A DNA stretch of 64,000 nucleotides, taken from the NCBI RefSeq assembly GCF_900109075.1, contig NZ_FNYS01000004.1, forward strand, positions 1 to 64,000. Reading direction: 5' to 3'. The notes under the pieces were generated by a model, which was not told the DNA's origin, ran no database searches, and worked only from the letters and a program-made list of their open reading frames with translations. Of the stretch, positions 43,307-52,751 are shown piece by piece. The translations under genes were made by a program, and so were the position numbers. The stretch's first letter is position 1, and each line of letters starts with the position of its first letter. This DNA comes from Myroides marinus (GTDB lineage: Bacteria > Bacteroidota > Bacteroidia > Flavobacteriales > Flavobacteriaceae).

Positions 43307-44899
43307 ATGTTTAAAAAATTACTTGAAAATAGACAATTGGTGATTAATCCACCTGTCTTTATTACCTCTATTTTATTAATAGTAGCATTAATACTTACTT
43401 GCGTTCTTTTTCCTGAAAAAGTAGGTGAGTGGTTTCCTGCTGCTCAGTTAGCTGTAACCTCTAACTTTGGATGGTTCTTTGTTCTAACAGTAAATGTGAT
43501 TTTGATATTCGCTATATATCTTGCTTTTAGTAAGTTTGGTAAGATACGGTTAGGAGGAGATGATGCTGAACCAGAATTTACTAAGATGTCTTGGTTTGCC
43601 ATGCTCTTTAGTACAGGTATGGGGATTGGTATTATGTTCTTTAGTATTGCAGAGCCAGTGTCCCATTTCTTTAATACTCCTCGTCCTGTAGATAGCGATA
43701 TAGAATCTGCTGTACAGGCTATGCAGTTCACTAGTCTTCACTGGGGACTACACGCATGGGGTATTTATGCTATGGTAGGGTTAGCATTAGCTTTCTTTGG
43801 GTTTAATCGAAAACTACCTATGACATTCAGATCACTATTCTACCCATTTTGGGGTGAGAAGATACACGGCTGGTGGGGACATATCATAGACATTCTATCT
43901 GCGTTAGCTACTGTATTTGGTTTATCTACTTCGTTAGGATTAGGAGTGATACAGATTACAGCAGGATTAGAATATCTGTATGGATGGGATATTACTCTTG
44001 GAATGCAGGCAGGTATTATCTTATTTGTAATTAGTATTGCTACAATCTCAGTATTCTCAGGATTAGATAAAGGGGTAAAGCTGCTGAGTAATGCGAATAT
44101 GTATATCGCAGCTAGCTTTATGTTATTGATATTTATATTAGGGCCGACACTGTTTATTATGAAAGGGTATGTAGAGAATACAGGTGCATATCTAGCTAAC
44201 TTTATAGATATAAGTACATGGAACGATACTTATTTAGGATCAGGTTGGCAGAATGTATGGACTATATTCTACTGGGCATGGTGGATAGCATGGTCTCCTT
44301 TTGTAGGGAGTTTCATTGCACGTATATCTAAAGGGCGTACCGTTAAGGAGTTTGTGTTAGGTGTATTAATTGTTCCTGGGCTAATCACACTACTGTGGAT
44401 GAACGTATTCGGAGGAAGTGCTTTACATACGATATTATCTGGAGATGTGACGATGATTGCAGCTGTGAAGGCTGATGTATCTACTGCTTTATTCGTATTC
44501 TTAGAGAACTTTCCATTTACAAAGTTTCTATCTATCGTAGCGATAGTGTTGATATTCTCCTTCTTTATTACATCGTCTGACTCTGGTTCTTTGGTAGTAG
44601 ATAATATTACTTCAGGTAGTAATGGAGAGTCACCAGTATGGCAGAGAGTATTTTGGTCTTTTGCTCAAGGGATTATCGCTATCGTATTGTTATGGGGTGG
44701 AGGATTAGATGCTCTACAGACAGCAGTGATTATCACTGGACTTCCTTTTGCAGTAATACTCTTGGTGATGTGTTATAGTTTGCAAAAAGGATTGAAGGAG
44801 GAGTTGACTAAGACTACCAAAAAAGCTAAGTCAAAACAAGAGAAGAGCTATAAGGAGATTATAGCAGAGTTATTAGAAGAAGAACCTCAAAACAAGTAA
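43307..44899 (+). CDS. BCCT-family betaine/choline/carnitine transporter
   Basis: This 530-residue membrane protein of the BCCT family (about 12 helices) transports trimethylammonium compounds such as glycine betaine or choline. The family signature is seen in [20 protein letters not shown] (residues about 320-340), with the substrate-site tryptophans. Other matches are [19 protein letters not shown] and [17 protein letters not shown]. The long Lys-rich C-terminus ([15 protein letters not shown]) is typical for osmosensing tails, though this does not prove it. The universal stress protein gene starts 2 bases after the stop. Confidence 0.93.
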   Translation: MFKKLLENRQLVINPPVFITSILLIVALILTCVLFPEKVGEWFPAAQLAVTSNFGWFFVLTVNVILIFAIYLAFSKFGKIRLGGDDAEPEFTKMSWFAMLFSTGMGIGIMFFSIAEPVSHFFNTPRPVDSDIESAVQAMQFTSLHWGLHAWGIYAMVGLALAFFGFNRKLPMTFRSLFYPFWGEKIHGWWGHIIDILSALATVFGLSTSLGLGVIQITAGLEYLYGWDITLGMQAGIILFVISIATISVFSGLDKGVKLLSNANMYIAASFMLLIFILGPTLFIMKGYVENTGAYLANFIDISTWNDTYLGSGWQNVWTIFYWAWWIAWSPFVGSFIARISKGRTVKEFVLGVLIVPGLITLLWMNVFGGSALHTILSGDVTMIAAVKADVSTALFVFLENFPFTKFLSIVAIVLIFSFFITSSDSGSLVVDNITSGSNGESPVWQRVFWSFAQGIIAIVLLWGGGLDALQTAVIITGLPFAVILLVMCYSLQKGLKEELTKTTKKAKSKQEKSYKEIIAELLEEEPQNK

Positions 44900-44901
44900 T
44901 T

Positions 44902-45774
44902 ATGGAAATGAACAAGAAACTAGATATTTTAGTAGGATTAGACTTGTCTATAATGGATCAGTTCTTACTGAAGTATATGCAAGTGTTAGATCAGATATTA
45001 GATATAAATAAAGCGACTTACATACATAACCTAAAGTTAGGGGAGTTACCTAAAGAGCTTATGCAGCCTGAGAGTATCTCTCGTATTAAGGAGAGAATAG
45101 AGAACAAGCTAACTCAATATTTACATTTAGCAGGTGTAAGTTATGACTTTGAAGTTATTGTAACTGTAGAGGGATATACTGAGCTAGCTTTTATGAACTT
45201 AGCTAAAAAAGCTACTTATGATTTATTAGTACTTGGTAATAAGCAAGAGTTAGAAGGTACTGGGGCGCTTAGTGATAAGCTCGTACGTATATTCCCATCG
45301 TCTATACTGTTAGTGCCTGATACTTTTAATGTACCTATTACGACTATCATTGATGCGATTGACTTCTCTAAGTATACGACTGCAATTATGAGTTGGGCTG
45401 ATCGCTTTAAGAATAATTCGAAAGGACAGCGAATAGAGCATTCAGCTGTTTATGTGTCTAAGTCTTATCTAGGATCTTATCCTACGATGACCACAAGAGA
45501 GTTAGAACGTGTAACGCGTGAGGATATAAAAGAGAAACAGGACAAGTGGAATAAGCGTTATGCTAATTATTCTGATATAGATATCGTACCTGCAGGTGAA
45601 CGAAATGTATCTGCTTCGTTAATCGAGTATGCGAGAAGTAAGGAGGCAGATCTGCTAATATTAGGTGTGAAGGGAACCACTGGATTTAAAGAGATATTCT
45701 TAGGAAGTGTAGCGAATCACTTACTACATCGTCCGACGAATACTTGTCTACTATTCGTAAAGCATAGTAAATAA
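44902..45774 (+). CDS. Universal stress protein (two UspA domains)
   Basis: This 290-residue cytoplasmic protein has two UspA-like domains of about 145 residues each. The second has the ATP-binding signature LGVKGTTGFKEIFLGSVANH. The first has a degenerate LGNKQELEGTGALSDKLVRI. It is encoded 2 bases after the BCCT transporter, so a regulatory role for transport under stress is plausible. The terminator that follows is shared with rsmG. Confidence 0.88.
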   Translation: MEMNKKLDILVGLDLSIMDQFLLKYMQVLDQILDINKATYIHNLKLGELPKELMQPESISRIKERIENKLTQYLHLAGVSYDFEVIVTVEGYTELAFMNLAKKATYDLLVLGNKQELEGTGALSDKLVRIFPSSILLVPDTFNVPITTIIDAIDFSKYTTAIMSWADRFKNNSKGQRIEHSAVYVSKSYLGSYPTMTTRELERVTREDIKEKQDKWNKRYANYSDIDIVPAGERNVSASLIEYARSKEADLLILGVKGTTGFKEIFLGSVANHLLHRPTNTCLLFVKHSK

Positions 45775-45778
45775 AACA

Positions 45779-45810
45779 ATAAAGGCTGTCTTCTCAGACA
45801 GCCTTTATAT
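45779..45810. terminator. Bidirectional terminator between USP and rsmG
   Basis: AAAGGCTGTC / GACAGCCTTT with a 6-base loop; A and T runs lie on the two sides. Confidence 0.85.
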
Positions 45811-46439
45811 TATCCTTTATATTTAAGAGGTAGATAAACTACTTTTTTTGTTTCAAAGAATTCATCAGAGAAGATATTCGCTAAGTCAAATTGTACTGCC
45901 TTAGGGAAGTCTTTTAGTTCTTCTGTTAGGTCACCACCTTTTAGATATAAAATACCATTCTCAAACTCGTGAATGTTCTCTTTCTTCGTTTTATGTCTAA
46001 TCCATTCTACGAAGTCAGGCATATTAGTAACGGCTCTACTTACAATGAAGTCAAACTTCTCGTTTATAGTTTCTGCACGTTTCTGTTCAGCTTTTACATT
46101 CTTAAGACCAAGTGCATTCACTACTTCGTTTACTACTCTTATCTTCTTAGCGATGATATCGATTAAGTAAAAGTTAGTCTCAGGATATAATATAGCCAAT
46201 GGTACACCTGGAAAACCTCCACCTGTTCCTACATCTAGTATTGATGCACCAGGTAAAAATTCCATCACCTTAGCTATTCCTAATGAGTGTAATACGTGTT
46301 TAGTGTATAACTCATGTATGTCCTTACGCGAAATAACGTTGATTTTAGCATTCCAATCCGTATATACTTCTTCCAATTTCTCAAATTGAGCAATTTGTTC
46401 AGGAGTTAAATCAGGGAAATATTTTAAGATTTCTTCCAT
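45810..46439 (-). CDS. rsmG: 16S rRNA (guanine527-N7)-methyltransferase
   Basis: This 209-residue SAM-dependent enzyme methylates G527 of 16S rRNA; loss of it gives low-level streptomycin resistance. Motifs: KINVISRKDIHELYTKHVLH, the SAM-binding ILDVGTGGGFPGVPLAILYP, and VSRAVTNMPDFVEW. I set the start at the ATG at 46439 (MEEILKYFPDL): the frame upstream is not family-like, and a -7 element at 46454-46461 sits just before this ATG. The gene is convergent with the universal stress protein gene and divergent from the aminotransferase. Confidence 0.93.
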   Translation of the reverse strand: MEEILKYFPDLTPEQIAQFEKLEEVYTDWNAKINVISRKDIHELYTKHVLHSLGIAKVMEFLPGASILDVGTGGGFPGVPLAILYPETNFYLIDIIAKKIRVVNEVVNALGLKNVKAEQKRAETINEKFDFIVSRAVTNMPDFVEWIRHKTKKENIHEFENGILYLKGGDLTEELKDFPKAVQFDLANIFSDEFFETKKVVYLPLKYKG

Positions 46440-46453
46440 GTCGTAAATTTTGA

Positions 46454-46461
46454 CAAAAGTA
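46454..46461 (-). promoter_or_regulatory. -7 promoter element that fixes the rsmG start
   Basis: Minus-strand TACTTTTG fits TAnnTTTG, 14 bases upstream of the ATG at 46439. Confidence 0.65.
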
Positions 46462-46516
46462 GGCTTTTTCTTGTTAATAAATAAAAGATAACACGGATTA
46501 ATAGAGATATAATAAT

Positions 46517-46524
46517 TACCTTTG
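46517..46524 (+). promoter_or_regulatory. -7 promoter element for the aminotransferase
   Basis: TACCTTTG fits TAnnTTTG and ends 29 bases before the ATG at 46554. Confidence 0.6.
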
Positions 46525-46553
46525 GTGATAAGTTCCATTAAAATCGCAAAGAG

Positions 46554-47744
46554 ATGAGCAATCAATTTCTATCAGATAGAATAAATAGTCTAACTACTTC
46601 ACAGACATTAGCAATGGCTGCGAAGGCAAGAGAGTTAAAAGAACAAGGCGTAGACGTGATTAGTTTAAGTCTAGGTGAGCCAGATTTTAATGCTCCAGAG
46701 TTTATTAAAGAAGCTGCTATTCAGGCTATAAAAGATAACTATAGCAAGTATCCTCCTGTGGATGGGTATAAAGAATTAAAAGAAGCTATTAGCCATAAGT
46801 TTAAAAGAGATAATAATCTAAATTATGCTCCTAGTCAGATTGTAGTATCTACTGGGGCTAAACAGTCATTATATAACGTGGCTCACGTAATGATTAATCC
46901 TGGTGATGAGGTGGTAATTCCTGCTCCATACTGGGTAAGTTATGCAGAGATTGTGAAGATGGCTGAAGGAACTCCTGTAGAAGTACCAACTAGTATAGAG
47001 AGTGATTTTAAAATTACTCCAGAACAACTAGAGGCTGCTATTACTCCTAAAACGAAGATGATTTGGTTCTGTTCTCCTTGTAATCCAAGTGGATCAGTAT
47101 ATAGCAAAGAAGAGTTTGAGGCAATAGCTAAAGTATTAGAGAAATATCCTAATATCTTCATCTTATCAGATGAGATATATGAACATATTAACTTCACTGG
47201 TAATCACTGTAGTATTGGTACTATTGGTAATCTGATAGACCGTACAATCACTGTGAATGGTATCGCTAAGGCATTTGCGATGACAGGTTACCGTATAGGA
47301 TATATTGGTGCTCCTGAGTTTATCGCTAAAGCATGTACTAAGATGCAAGGACAGGTAACTTCTGGAGCTAATAGTATTGCACAACGTGCTACTATTACTG
47401 CAGTAGAAGCAGATCCAAGTGTATTAAAGGATATGGTATCTGCATTTAAAAACAGAAGAGACTTAGTAGTTGGGTTATTAAGAGAAATACCTGGTGTGAA
47501 GATTAATGTACCTGAAGGAGCATTCTATGTGTTCCCTGATATGTCTTCTTTCTTTGGTAAAACTCTTCAAGGAGTAAAGATTGATAATGCAGATGACTTA
47601 TCTATGTATTTATTAGAGAAAGCTCACGTAGCTACTGTAACTGGTGTTGCGTTTGGTAATCCTGACTGTATTCGTATGTCGTATGCGACTAGTGAAGATC
47701 AACTAAAAGAAGCTTTTAGAAGAATTAAAGAAGCATTAGCATAG
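46554..47744 (+). CDS. PLP-dependent aminotransferase, class I (aspartate aminotransferase-like)
   Basis: This 396-residue enzyme of fold type I transfers the amino group of aspartate (or other amino acids) to 2-oxoglutarate. Visible: LSLGEPDFNAPEFI, KYPPVDGYKELKEAI, the Asn of WFCSPCNPSGSVYSKEE, the cofactor Asp and Tyr in LSDEIYEHINF, and the Schiff-base Lys in ITVNGIAKAFAMTGYRIGY. The Arg binding the substrate alpha-carboxylate is in FGNPDCIRMSYATS. It most resembles subgroup Ib (thermophilic/Rhizobium-type AspAT). The start overlaps no other gene once rsmG is trimmed. Confidence 0.92.
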   Translation: MSNQFLSDRINSLTTSQTLAMAAKARELKEQGVDVISLSLGEPDFNAPEFIKEAAIQAIKDNYSKYPPVDGYKELKEAISHKFKRDNNLNYAPSQIVVSTGAKQSLYNVAHVMINPGDEVVIPAPYWVSYAEIVKMAEGTPVEVPTSIESDFKITPEQLEAAITPKTKMIWFCSPCNPSGSVYSKEEFEAIAKVLEKYPNIFILSDEIYEHINFTGNHCSIGTIGNLIDRTITVNGIAKAFAMTGYRIGYIGAPEFIAKACTKMQGQVTSGANSIAQRATITAVEADPSVLKDMVSAFKNRRDLVVGLLREIPGVKINVPEGAFYVFPDMSSFFGKTLQGVKIDNADDLSMYLLEKAHVATVTGVAFGNPDCIRMSYATSEDQLKEAFRRIKEALA

Positions 47745-47756
47745 TTTTATGATATT

Positions 47757-47785
47757 AAAAGAGCCCTCATGTAGGGCTCTTTTTA
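47757..47785 (+). terminator. Rho-independent terminator after the aminotransferase
   Basis: AAAAGAGCCCT / AGGGCTCTTTTT with a 4-base loop. Confidence 0.9.
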
Positions 47786-47825
47786 GTTTATTGTTTATTT
47801 TTATACTTTAATAAAAGATTATCAA

Positions 47826-48404
47826 GTGGACTTATTATTACAGAGCATCGCTAAACACGTTACATTGACTAAAGAAGAACAACAGATTGTCTTGGATTCT
47901 TTTACAGTAACTCGTTATCCTGCTAAGACTAAATTGCTTAGTGCAGGTGAAGTATGTATTAACTCTACATTCGTATTATCAGGTATATTGCGTAACTATT
48001 GTCTAGATGATCAGGCTGTAGATCATACAGTAAGCTTTGCTGCTCAAGGATGGTGGATTGCAGATATGTATAGTTTCTTATCTCAGAAACCAGGTAATTC
48101 GTTTATAGAAGTAGTGGAGGATGCTATAGTGATGACGATGAGTAGAGATCATCAGTTAGCTCTGTTTGATAGAGTACCTAGAGTAGAACGTTACTTTAGA
48201 GTATTGATCGAGCGTTCGTTAGTAGCTAATCAACAACGTCTAATGGATAACTTGACCCTACCTGCTGAAGAACGTTATACACGCTTTTTAGAGCGTTTCC
48301 CTGAGATTAAGTATTGTCTACCGCAAAAACAGATTGCGTCTTATCTAGGTGTTACTCCTGAGTTTTTTAGTAAGATGAAGAAAAAGATGCTTACAGGTAA
48401 GTAA
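47826..48404 (+). CDS. Crp/Fnr-family transcriptional regulator
   Basis: This 192-residue regulator has an N-terminal cyclic-nucleotide-binding-like fold (TRYPAKTKLLSAGEVCINST) and a C-terminal helix-turn-helix (QKQIASYLGVTPEFFSKMKK, residues about 167-187). GTG at 47826 is the only reasonable start, since no ATG is in frame nearby. It lacks the four-cysteine cluster of FNR. Effector and targets are unknown; proteins of this kind are abundant in flavobacteria. Confidence 0.87.
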   Translation: MDLLLQSIAKHVTLTKEEQQIVLDSFTVTRYPAKTKLLSAGEVCINSTFVLSGILRNYCLDDQAVDHTVSFAAQGWWIADMYSFLSQKPGNSFIEVVEDAIVMTMSRDHQLALFDRVPRVERYFRVLIERSLVANQQRLMDNLTLPAEERYTRFLERFPEIKYCLPQKQIASYLGVTPEFFSKMKKKMLTGK

Positions 48405-48424
48405 GTATTTGTAAAACTATAAAT

Positions 48425-48455
48425 AAAAAAGCCACTCATTGAGTGGCTTTTCTTA
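48425..48455. terminator. Bidirectional terminator between Crp/Fnr and gpmI
   Basis: AAAAAAGCCACTCA / TGAGTGGCTTTT with a 2-base loop, flanked by A and T runs. Confidence 0.9.
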
Positions 48456-48457
48456 TG

Positions 48458-49975
48458 TTATACTAGAGAATATCTAGTCATTGCTTCTGGTTGAGGTATA
48501 CCGATCATTTTAAGAATCGTAGGAGCTAAGTCTCCTAATACTCCGTGCTTTACTTCTTTAATATCATTATCTACAATGATGATTGGTACAGGATTAGTAG
48601 TATGAGCTGTATTAGGTGTACCGTCTTCATTAATCATCACTTCACAGTTACCATGGTCAGCTAATACAATAGTCGTATATCCGTTATCAAGTGCTGTAGT
48701 GATCACTTCTTTCACACATTGGTCTACTGCCTCACACGCTTTAATAGCTGCTTCCATTACTCCTGTATGTCCTACCATATCTCCGTTAGCGAAGTTAAGG
48801 CATACGAAGTCAACTTCTCCTTTTTTAAGTTCTGGGATAAGAGCATCTTTTAGATCATAAGCACTCATCTCTGGTTTAAGGTCATAAGTAGCTACTTTTG
48901 GCGATGGACATAAGATACGTTGCTCACCTTCGAATGGTAATTCTCTACCTCCTGAGAAGAAGAACGTCACGTGTGGATATTTCTCAGTCTCTGCGATACG
49001 GATTTGTTTCTTACCGTGTTGTTCTAATACTTCACCTAGAGTGTTGTTTAGATTCTCTTTGTCATAAACTACGTGTACATTTTTAAATGTATTGTCATAG
49101 TTTGTTAAAGTCACAAAGTACAAGTCTAGTTTTTTCATGTCTTGTTCTGGGTGATCTTCTTGAGACAATACATGAGTAAGCTCACGTCCTCTATCTGTAC
49201 GGAAGTTAAAGAAGATTACTACATCGTCTTTTTCTATATTACCGATAGGTTTATCATTAGCATCTACCATTACGATAGGATCGATAAACTCATCTGTGAT
49301 ATTATTAGCATAGCTAGCTTCGATACTCTTAATAGCATCTGTAGAGTGTGTACCAGCTCCGTTTACTAATAAGTGGTATGCCTTAGCTACACGTTCCCAA
49401 CGCTTATCCCTATCCATTGCATAGTATCTACCAACGATAGAAGCAAGTTTAGCTGGAGTATTATTGATTTTATCTTCTAATTGTTGTACGTGTTTTAAAC
49501 CTGATTTAGGATCTACGTCACGTCCATCTGTGAATGCGTGTATAAAGATATCAGAAAGACCTGCTGCAGTAGCTGCATTTACTAATCCGTAAAGGTGTTG
49601 TTCATGTGAGTGTACTCCACCATCAGATAAAAGTCCTAAGAAGTGAACTTTCTTATTGTTTTGCTTTGCATAAGCAAAAGCATCTTTTAGAGCAGGTTCA
49701 TTAGCGATAGAGTTATCTTCTACAGCCATATTTATCTTCACTAAATCTTGGTAAACTATTCTACCAGCACCAAGGTTCATGTGTCCTACTTCAGAATTTC
49801 CCATTTGTCCTTTAGGCAGTCCTACATTAAGACCGTCTGTTAGTACGTAGGTATTTGGGTATTTTGTGTATAAACTGTCTATAAATGGAGTATTAGCATG
49901 TTCTATAGCTGATACTTTAGGATCTTGAGTTTGTCCCCAACCATCTAAAATCATTAAGATTACTTTCTTATTCAT
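48458..49975 (-). CDS. gpmI: 2,3-bisphosphoglycerate-independent phosphoglycerate mutase
   Basis: This 505-residue Mn-dependent enzyme interconverts 3- and 2-phosphoglycerate. The metal site begins at LMILDGWGQ, the phosphoserine nucleophile is in GNSEVGHMNLGAGR (residues about 59-72), and further ligands are in NFANGDMVGHTG and LADHGNCEVM. The length is exactly typical. It is single with its own promoter. Confidence 0.96.
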   Translation of the reverse strand: MNKKVILMILDGWGQTQDPKVSAIEHANTPFIDSLYTKYPNTYVLTDGLNVGLPKGQMGNSEVGHMNLGAGRIVYQDLVKINMAVEDNSIANEPALKDAFAYAKQNNKKVHFLGLLSDGGVHSHEQHLYGLVNAATAAGLSDIFIHAFTDGRDVDPKSGLKHVQQLEDKINNTPAKLASIVGRYYAMDRDKRWERVAKAYHLLVNGAGTHSTDAIKSIEASYANNITDEFIDPIVMVDANDKPIGNIEKDDVVIFFNFRTDRGRELTHVLSQEDHPEQDMKKLDLYFVTLTNYDNTFKNVHVVYDKENLNNTLGEVLEQHGKKQIRIAETEKYPHVTFFFSGGRELPFEGEQRILCPSPKVATYDLKPEMSAYDLKDALIPELKKGEVDFVCLNFANGDMVGHTGVMEAAIKACEAVDQCVKEVITTALDNGYTTIVLADHGNCEVMINEDGTPNTAHTTNPVPIIIVDNDIKEVKHGVLGDLAPTILKMIGIPQPEAMTRYSLV

Positions 49976-50012
49976 AATAGTGACGTTTAAAATATGTTTT
50001 AGTTGTGATATA

Positions 50013-50020
50013 CAAATTTA
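50013..50020 (-). promoter_or_regulatory. -7 promoter element for gpmI
   Basis: Minus-strand TAAATTTG fits TAnnTTTG, 37 bases before the gpmI start. Confidence 0.6.
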
Positions 50021-50168
50021 CATATACTTCTATAAAGTTAACTCATTTGAATACTGAAATAATAGGACATATTTCCTTAAATGGTGAAATTTACTTGCTC
50101 AGTATAATATTTTTTTTAATTTTACGTTTTCGTAGAAGAGATTTATAGACTTAAAATGAGATGGTTAT

Positions 50169-50912
50169 ATGAAACAAAAGAATTTTTATTGGTTATTTGC
50201 CTCGGTGGCTTTTTTTGGAAATGTAGTAGGAAGTAATACTTTACCAATGTCGAATGAATATAGTAGTATAGTAGAAAAAGTTGCAAATAATGCAGTAGAT
50301 TCTGAAGAAAGCAGTTTTGAAAGCACTGCGAAAAGTTTATACTCAAGCTTAGAATTAAATCACTATAATGCACCAGCAAGAGCTGTATTTACAGCAGCGC
50401 TAAAAGGGTATTATAAGTTGTTAGAAACAGGAAAAATTAAGAATGAAAAGTTAACTATTGTTGACTTTAGTTTATCATCTGCTAAACCTCGTTTATGGGT
50501 GATTGATATGAAAGATAATTCTATTTTACTACAGTCATTAGTGGCTCATGGTAAGAAGACTGGAGAGGAGTATGCTACGACATTCTCTAATAAGGTTAAT
50601 TCTCATATGAGTAGTTTAGGATTTTATACAACAGGTGAGACTTACAATGGAAGAAATGGGTTTTCTCTTAGATTAGATGGATTAGAAGCAGGAATTAATG
50701 ATAAGGCAAGAGAAAGAGCTATTGTGATTCATGGTGCTGATTACGCTTCTCCAGATTTAGTAAGAGCACAAGGGAAGTTAGGACGTAGCTACGGATGTCC
50801 AGCTGTGCCGATGGAGGTAAATGATGATCTTATAGATATGATTAAAGATAAATCATTATTGTTTATTTATTACCCAAGTAGCCAATACGAATTAAAGTCT
50901 AAAATAGTATAA
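50169..50912 (+). CDS. Murein L,D-transpeptidase catalytic-domain protein (YkuD-like)
   Basis: This 247-residue exported protein has a signal peptide (MKQKNFYWLFASVAFFGNVV). The C-terminal domain from about residue 95 carries the YkuD-like active site: His in VIHGADYASPDLV and Cys in GRSYGCPAVP. Family members act on peptidoglycan stem peptides, forming 3-3 crosslinks or attaching lipoproteins; the present subfamily ('murein L,D-transpeptidase catalytic domain') is uncharacterised. It is convergent with another transpeptidase gene across a terminator. Confidence 0.85.
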   Translation: MKQKNFYWLFASVAFFGNVVGSNTLPMSNEYSSIVEKVANNAVDSEESSFESTAKSLYSSLELNHYNAPARAVFTAALKGYYKLLETGKIKNEKLTIVDFSLSSAKPRLWVIDMKDNSILLQSLVAHGKKTGEEYATTFSNKVNSHMSSLGFYTTGETYNGRNGFSLRLDGLEAGINDKARERAIVIHGADYASPDLVRAQGKLGRSYGCPAVPMEVNDDLIDMIKDKSLLFIYYPSSQYELKSKIV

Positions 50913-50928
50913 GACTAGTTTATAAATA

Positions 50929-50972
50929 AAAGAGAACGCCCATTAGATTAGTCTAATGGGCGTTCTCTTTTA
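50929..50972. terminator. Bidirectional terminator between the two L,D-transpeptidases
   Basis: AAAAGAGAACGCCCATTAGA / TCTAATGGGCGTTCTCTTTT: a long, nearly perfect stem of 20 bp with a 4-base loop. Confidence 0.95.
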
Positions 50973-50980
50973 TTATCTAT

Positions 50981-52573
50981 CTATTGTAGTTTCTTATATA
51001 AGTCACTGTCGTAAGCATAAACATCGCCGTAGATAGTTGGCTTTCCTTTAGCATCTACTTGTATCGTCCAGTACAGCTGGTGTATACCAATAGGTTCTTT
51101 GTTAGTAGATATATTCTTAGTGTTTTGAGAGTCTAATATTTTCTTGATTTCTTCTTGTGAGATCTCATTTTCTTGAATATCAAAGATAAACTGAGCTAAA
51201 TCAAAAGGATCTTCTACTCGTATACATCCAGAACTTAGATTTCTCTGTGCTCTACCAAAGTTCGATTTATTAGTCGTGTCGTGTAGATAAACAGCATGAT
51301 TGTTGTCAAACATGAACTTAATACGACCTAATGTATTACCAACTCCAGCCTTCTGTACATATCGGTATGATGAAGCTTTACTAGAATCCCAGTTCTCTGG
51401 AGCTACTACTTTACCTGTACTTTTCTCATAGATAGTAAATCTAGCATTAGAGAAGTAACTTAGGTTAGCTGATGCTTTAGGTGTTAAGTCATTTTTTAAG
51501 ATAGTAGGTGGTACTGTCCAAGTAGGGTTGATTACAACTGTTTTTAATACTGAAGTAAGAATAGGTGTTTTACGTGAGTTCTTTCCTACGATTACTTTAT
51601 GTTGTTTGATTGTGTTATGGTCTTTGACAGCTACTAAACTAAAATCTGCAATATTAACTAAGATATAGTCTTTACCTAAGTCTCTAGGAAACCATCTCCA
51701 TCTTTCTAGATTGACTACTAACTTTTCTTTGATAGTATTCTCTTCTTTTATGATAGCATCTAACGTCTTTTTATCTACTACACCATTCTCAACTAGCTTA
51801 CTGTTCTTTTGGACTTTCTTAATAGCAGTGATAACTCCTTCATTGTTGATAAAGTCTACTGGTAAATCAGCAGAATAGTAGTTAAGAAATTTCAAGTGTT
51901 TCTTGATGTTAACTAGCTCTGGGATAGTATCATTTACTTTATGTGCTTTTGCTGTAAATGTTTTTAGACTGTCTTTGTTTACTGTATAGTAATCAGATAG
52001 CTTATTTTTCAAATGAGCATACATGACGTTAGGTGTTCTAAGACTGTCAAAAGATTCATTGATACTTTCTCTGTCTAATGCTAAAAGCATAGTCGCAGCA
52101 GTATTAAGTTCTTTTGGGAACATATCCCAATCATTGTACAACTTACGAGGGTTTAAAACGCCATTATACAAATCATTACTAGCATTGTAATAAGCTTTAG
52201 TAAATGCAAAGTCTGCTTCCACTTTATCTTTCTCTGATAAGGTAGCATAGTTTGCGTGATAGTTGTGAATTTCTTTAGTATTGTACTTTTTGTTATTAAT
52301 ACCGTCTAGATATGCTTCGTCTAGAGCTTTTAATAACTGCTCTCTATTTGAGCTTTTACTCCATCCTACTTGATACATGTTCTCGATATAGAACTTCTGA
52401 ATATCTTTAGGAAGTTTAGTTACAGATAAGGTATCCACTAGGAGTAGATTCTCGTCTTCTAGAGCAGCAACCTCAATACTGTCATTTAAGATCAATGTCT
52501 GAGCAAATGAGTTAAACTTCTTACAAGAAGTAAGAGCAAGTATACTCATTAAACTGAATATCAGTTGTTTCAT
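50981..52573 (-). CDS. L,D-transpeptidase, LdtD/YcbB-type
   Basis: This 530-residue protein has a signal sequence with a lipobox-like LALTSCKKF. An N-terminal scaffold domain precedes a peptidoglycan-binding-like segment (about residues 250-285) and the YkuD catalytic domain. The active-site His is in AVYLHDTTNKSNFG and the Cys in RNLSSGCIRVEDP. The architecture matches E. coli LdtD (YcbB), which forms 3-3 crosslinks and gives beta-lactam bypass when combined with other factors. A family member in a flavobacterium suggests envelope remodelling. Confidence 0.9.
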   Translation of the reverse strand: MKQLIFSLMSILALTSCKKFNSFAQTLILNDSIEVAALEDENLLLVDTLSVTKLPKDIQKFYIENMYQVGWSKSSNREQLLKALDEAYLDGINNKKYNTKEIHNYHANYATLSEKDKVEADFAFTKAYYNASNDLYNGVLNPRKLYNDWDMFPKELNTAATMLLALDRESINESFDSLRTPNVMYAHLKNKLSDYYTVNKDSLKTFTAKAHKVNDTIPELVNIKKHLKFLNYYSADLPVDFINNEGVITAIKKVQKNSKLVENGVVDKKTLDAIIKEENTIKEKLVVNLERWRWFPRDLGKDYILVNIADFSLVAVKDHNTIKQHKVIVGKNSRKTPILTSVLKTVVINPTWTVPPTILKNDLTPKASANLSYFSNARFTIYEKSTGKVVAPENWDSSKASSYRYVQKAGVGNTLGRIKFMFDNNHAVYLHDTTNKSNFGRAQRNLSSGCIRVEDPFDLAQFIFDIQENEISQEEIKKILDSQNTKNISTNKEPIGIHQLYWTIQVDAKGKPTIYGDVYAYDSDLYKKLQ

Positions 52574-52591
52574 TGTTTGGCAATTTTAAGA

Positions 52592-52599
52592 CAAATTTA
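52592..52599 (-). promoter_or_regulatory. -7 promoter element for the L,D-transpeptidase
   Basis: Minus-strand TAAATTTG fits TAnnTTTG, 18 bases before the start codon. Confidence 0.6.
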
Positions 52600-52723
52600 A
52601 TGTTTTGGTGTGAATAATTCGCATTTTATTATAAAATTCTTTTATACCTATATTTCTATAAGAGTTGTATCTGGACTAGGAAGTAAGTTAAAAGTGGACT
52701 AGTAGTAATGTGTTGAATAGGAA

Positions 52724-52731
52724 TATTTTTG
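52724..52731 (+). promoter_or_regulatory. -7 promoter element that fixes the TonB receptor start
   Basis: TATTTTTG fits TAnnTTTG and ends 20 bases before the ATG at 52752. It lies inside the frame extended to a GTG at 52710, so that GTG is not the start. Confidence 0.65.
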
Positions 52732-52751
52732 CGGAATTAATAACACCTATT

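Noticed and set aside
46440..46565. Upstream extension of RsmG to an ATG at 46565
   Set aside because: The extension is not like the family N-terminus and contains the TAnnTTTG element at 46454-46461.
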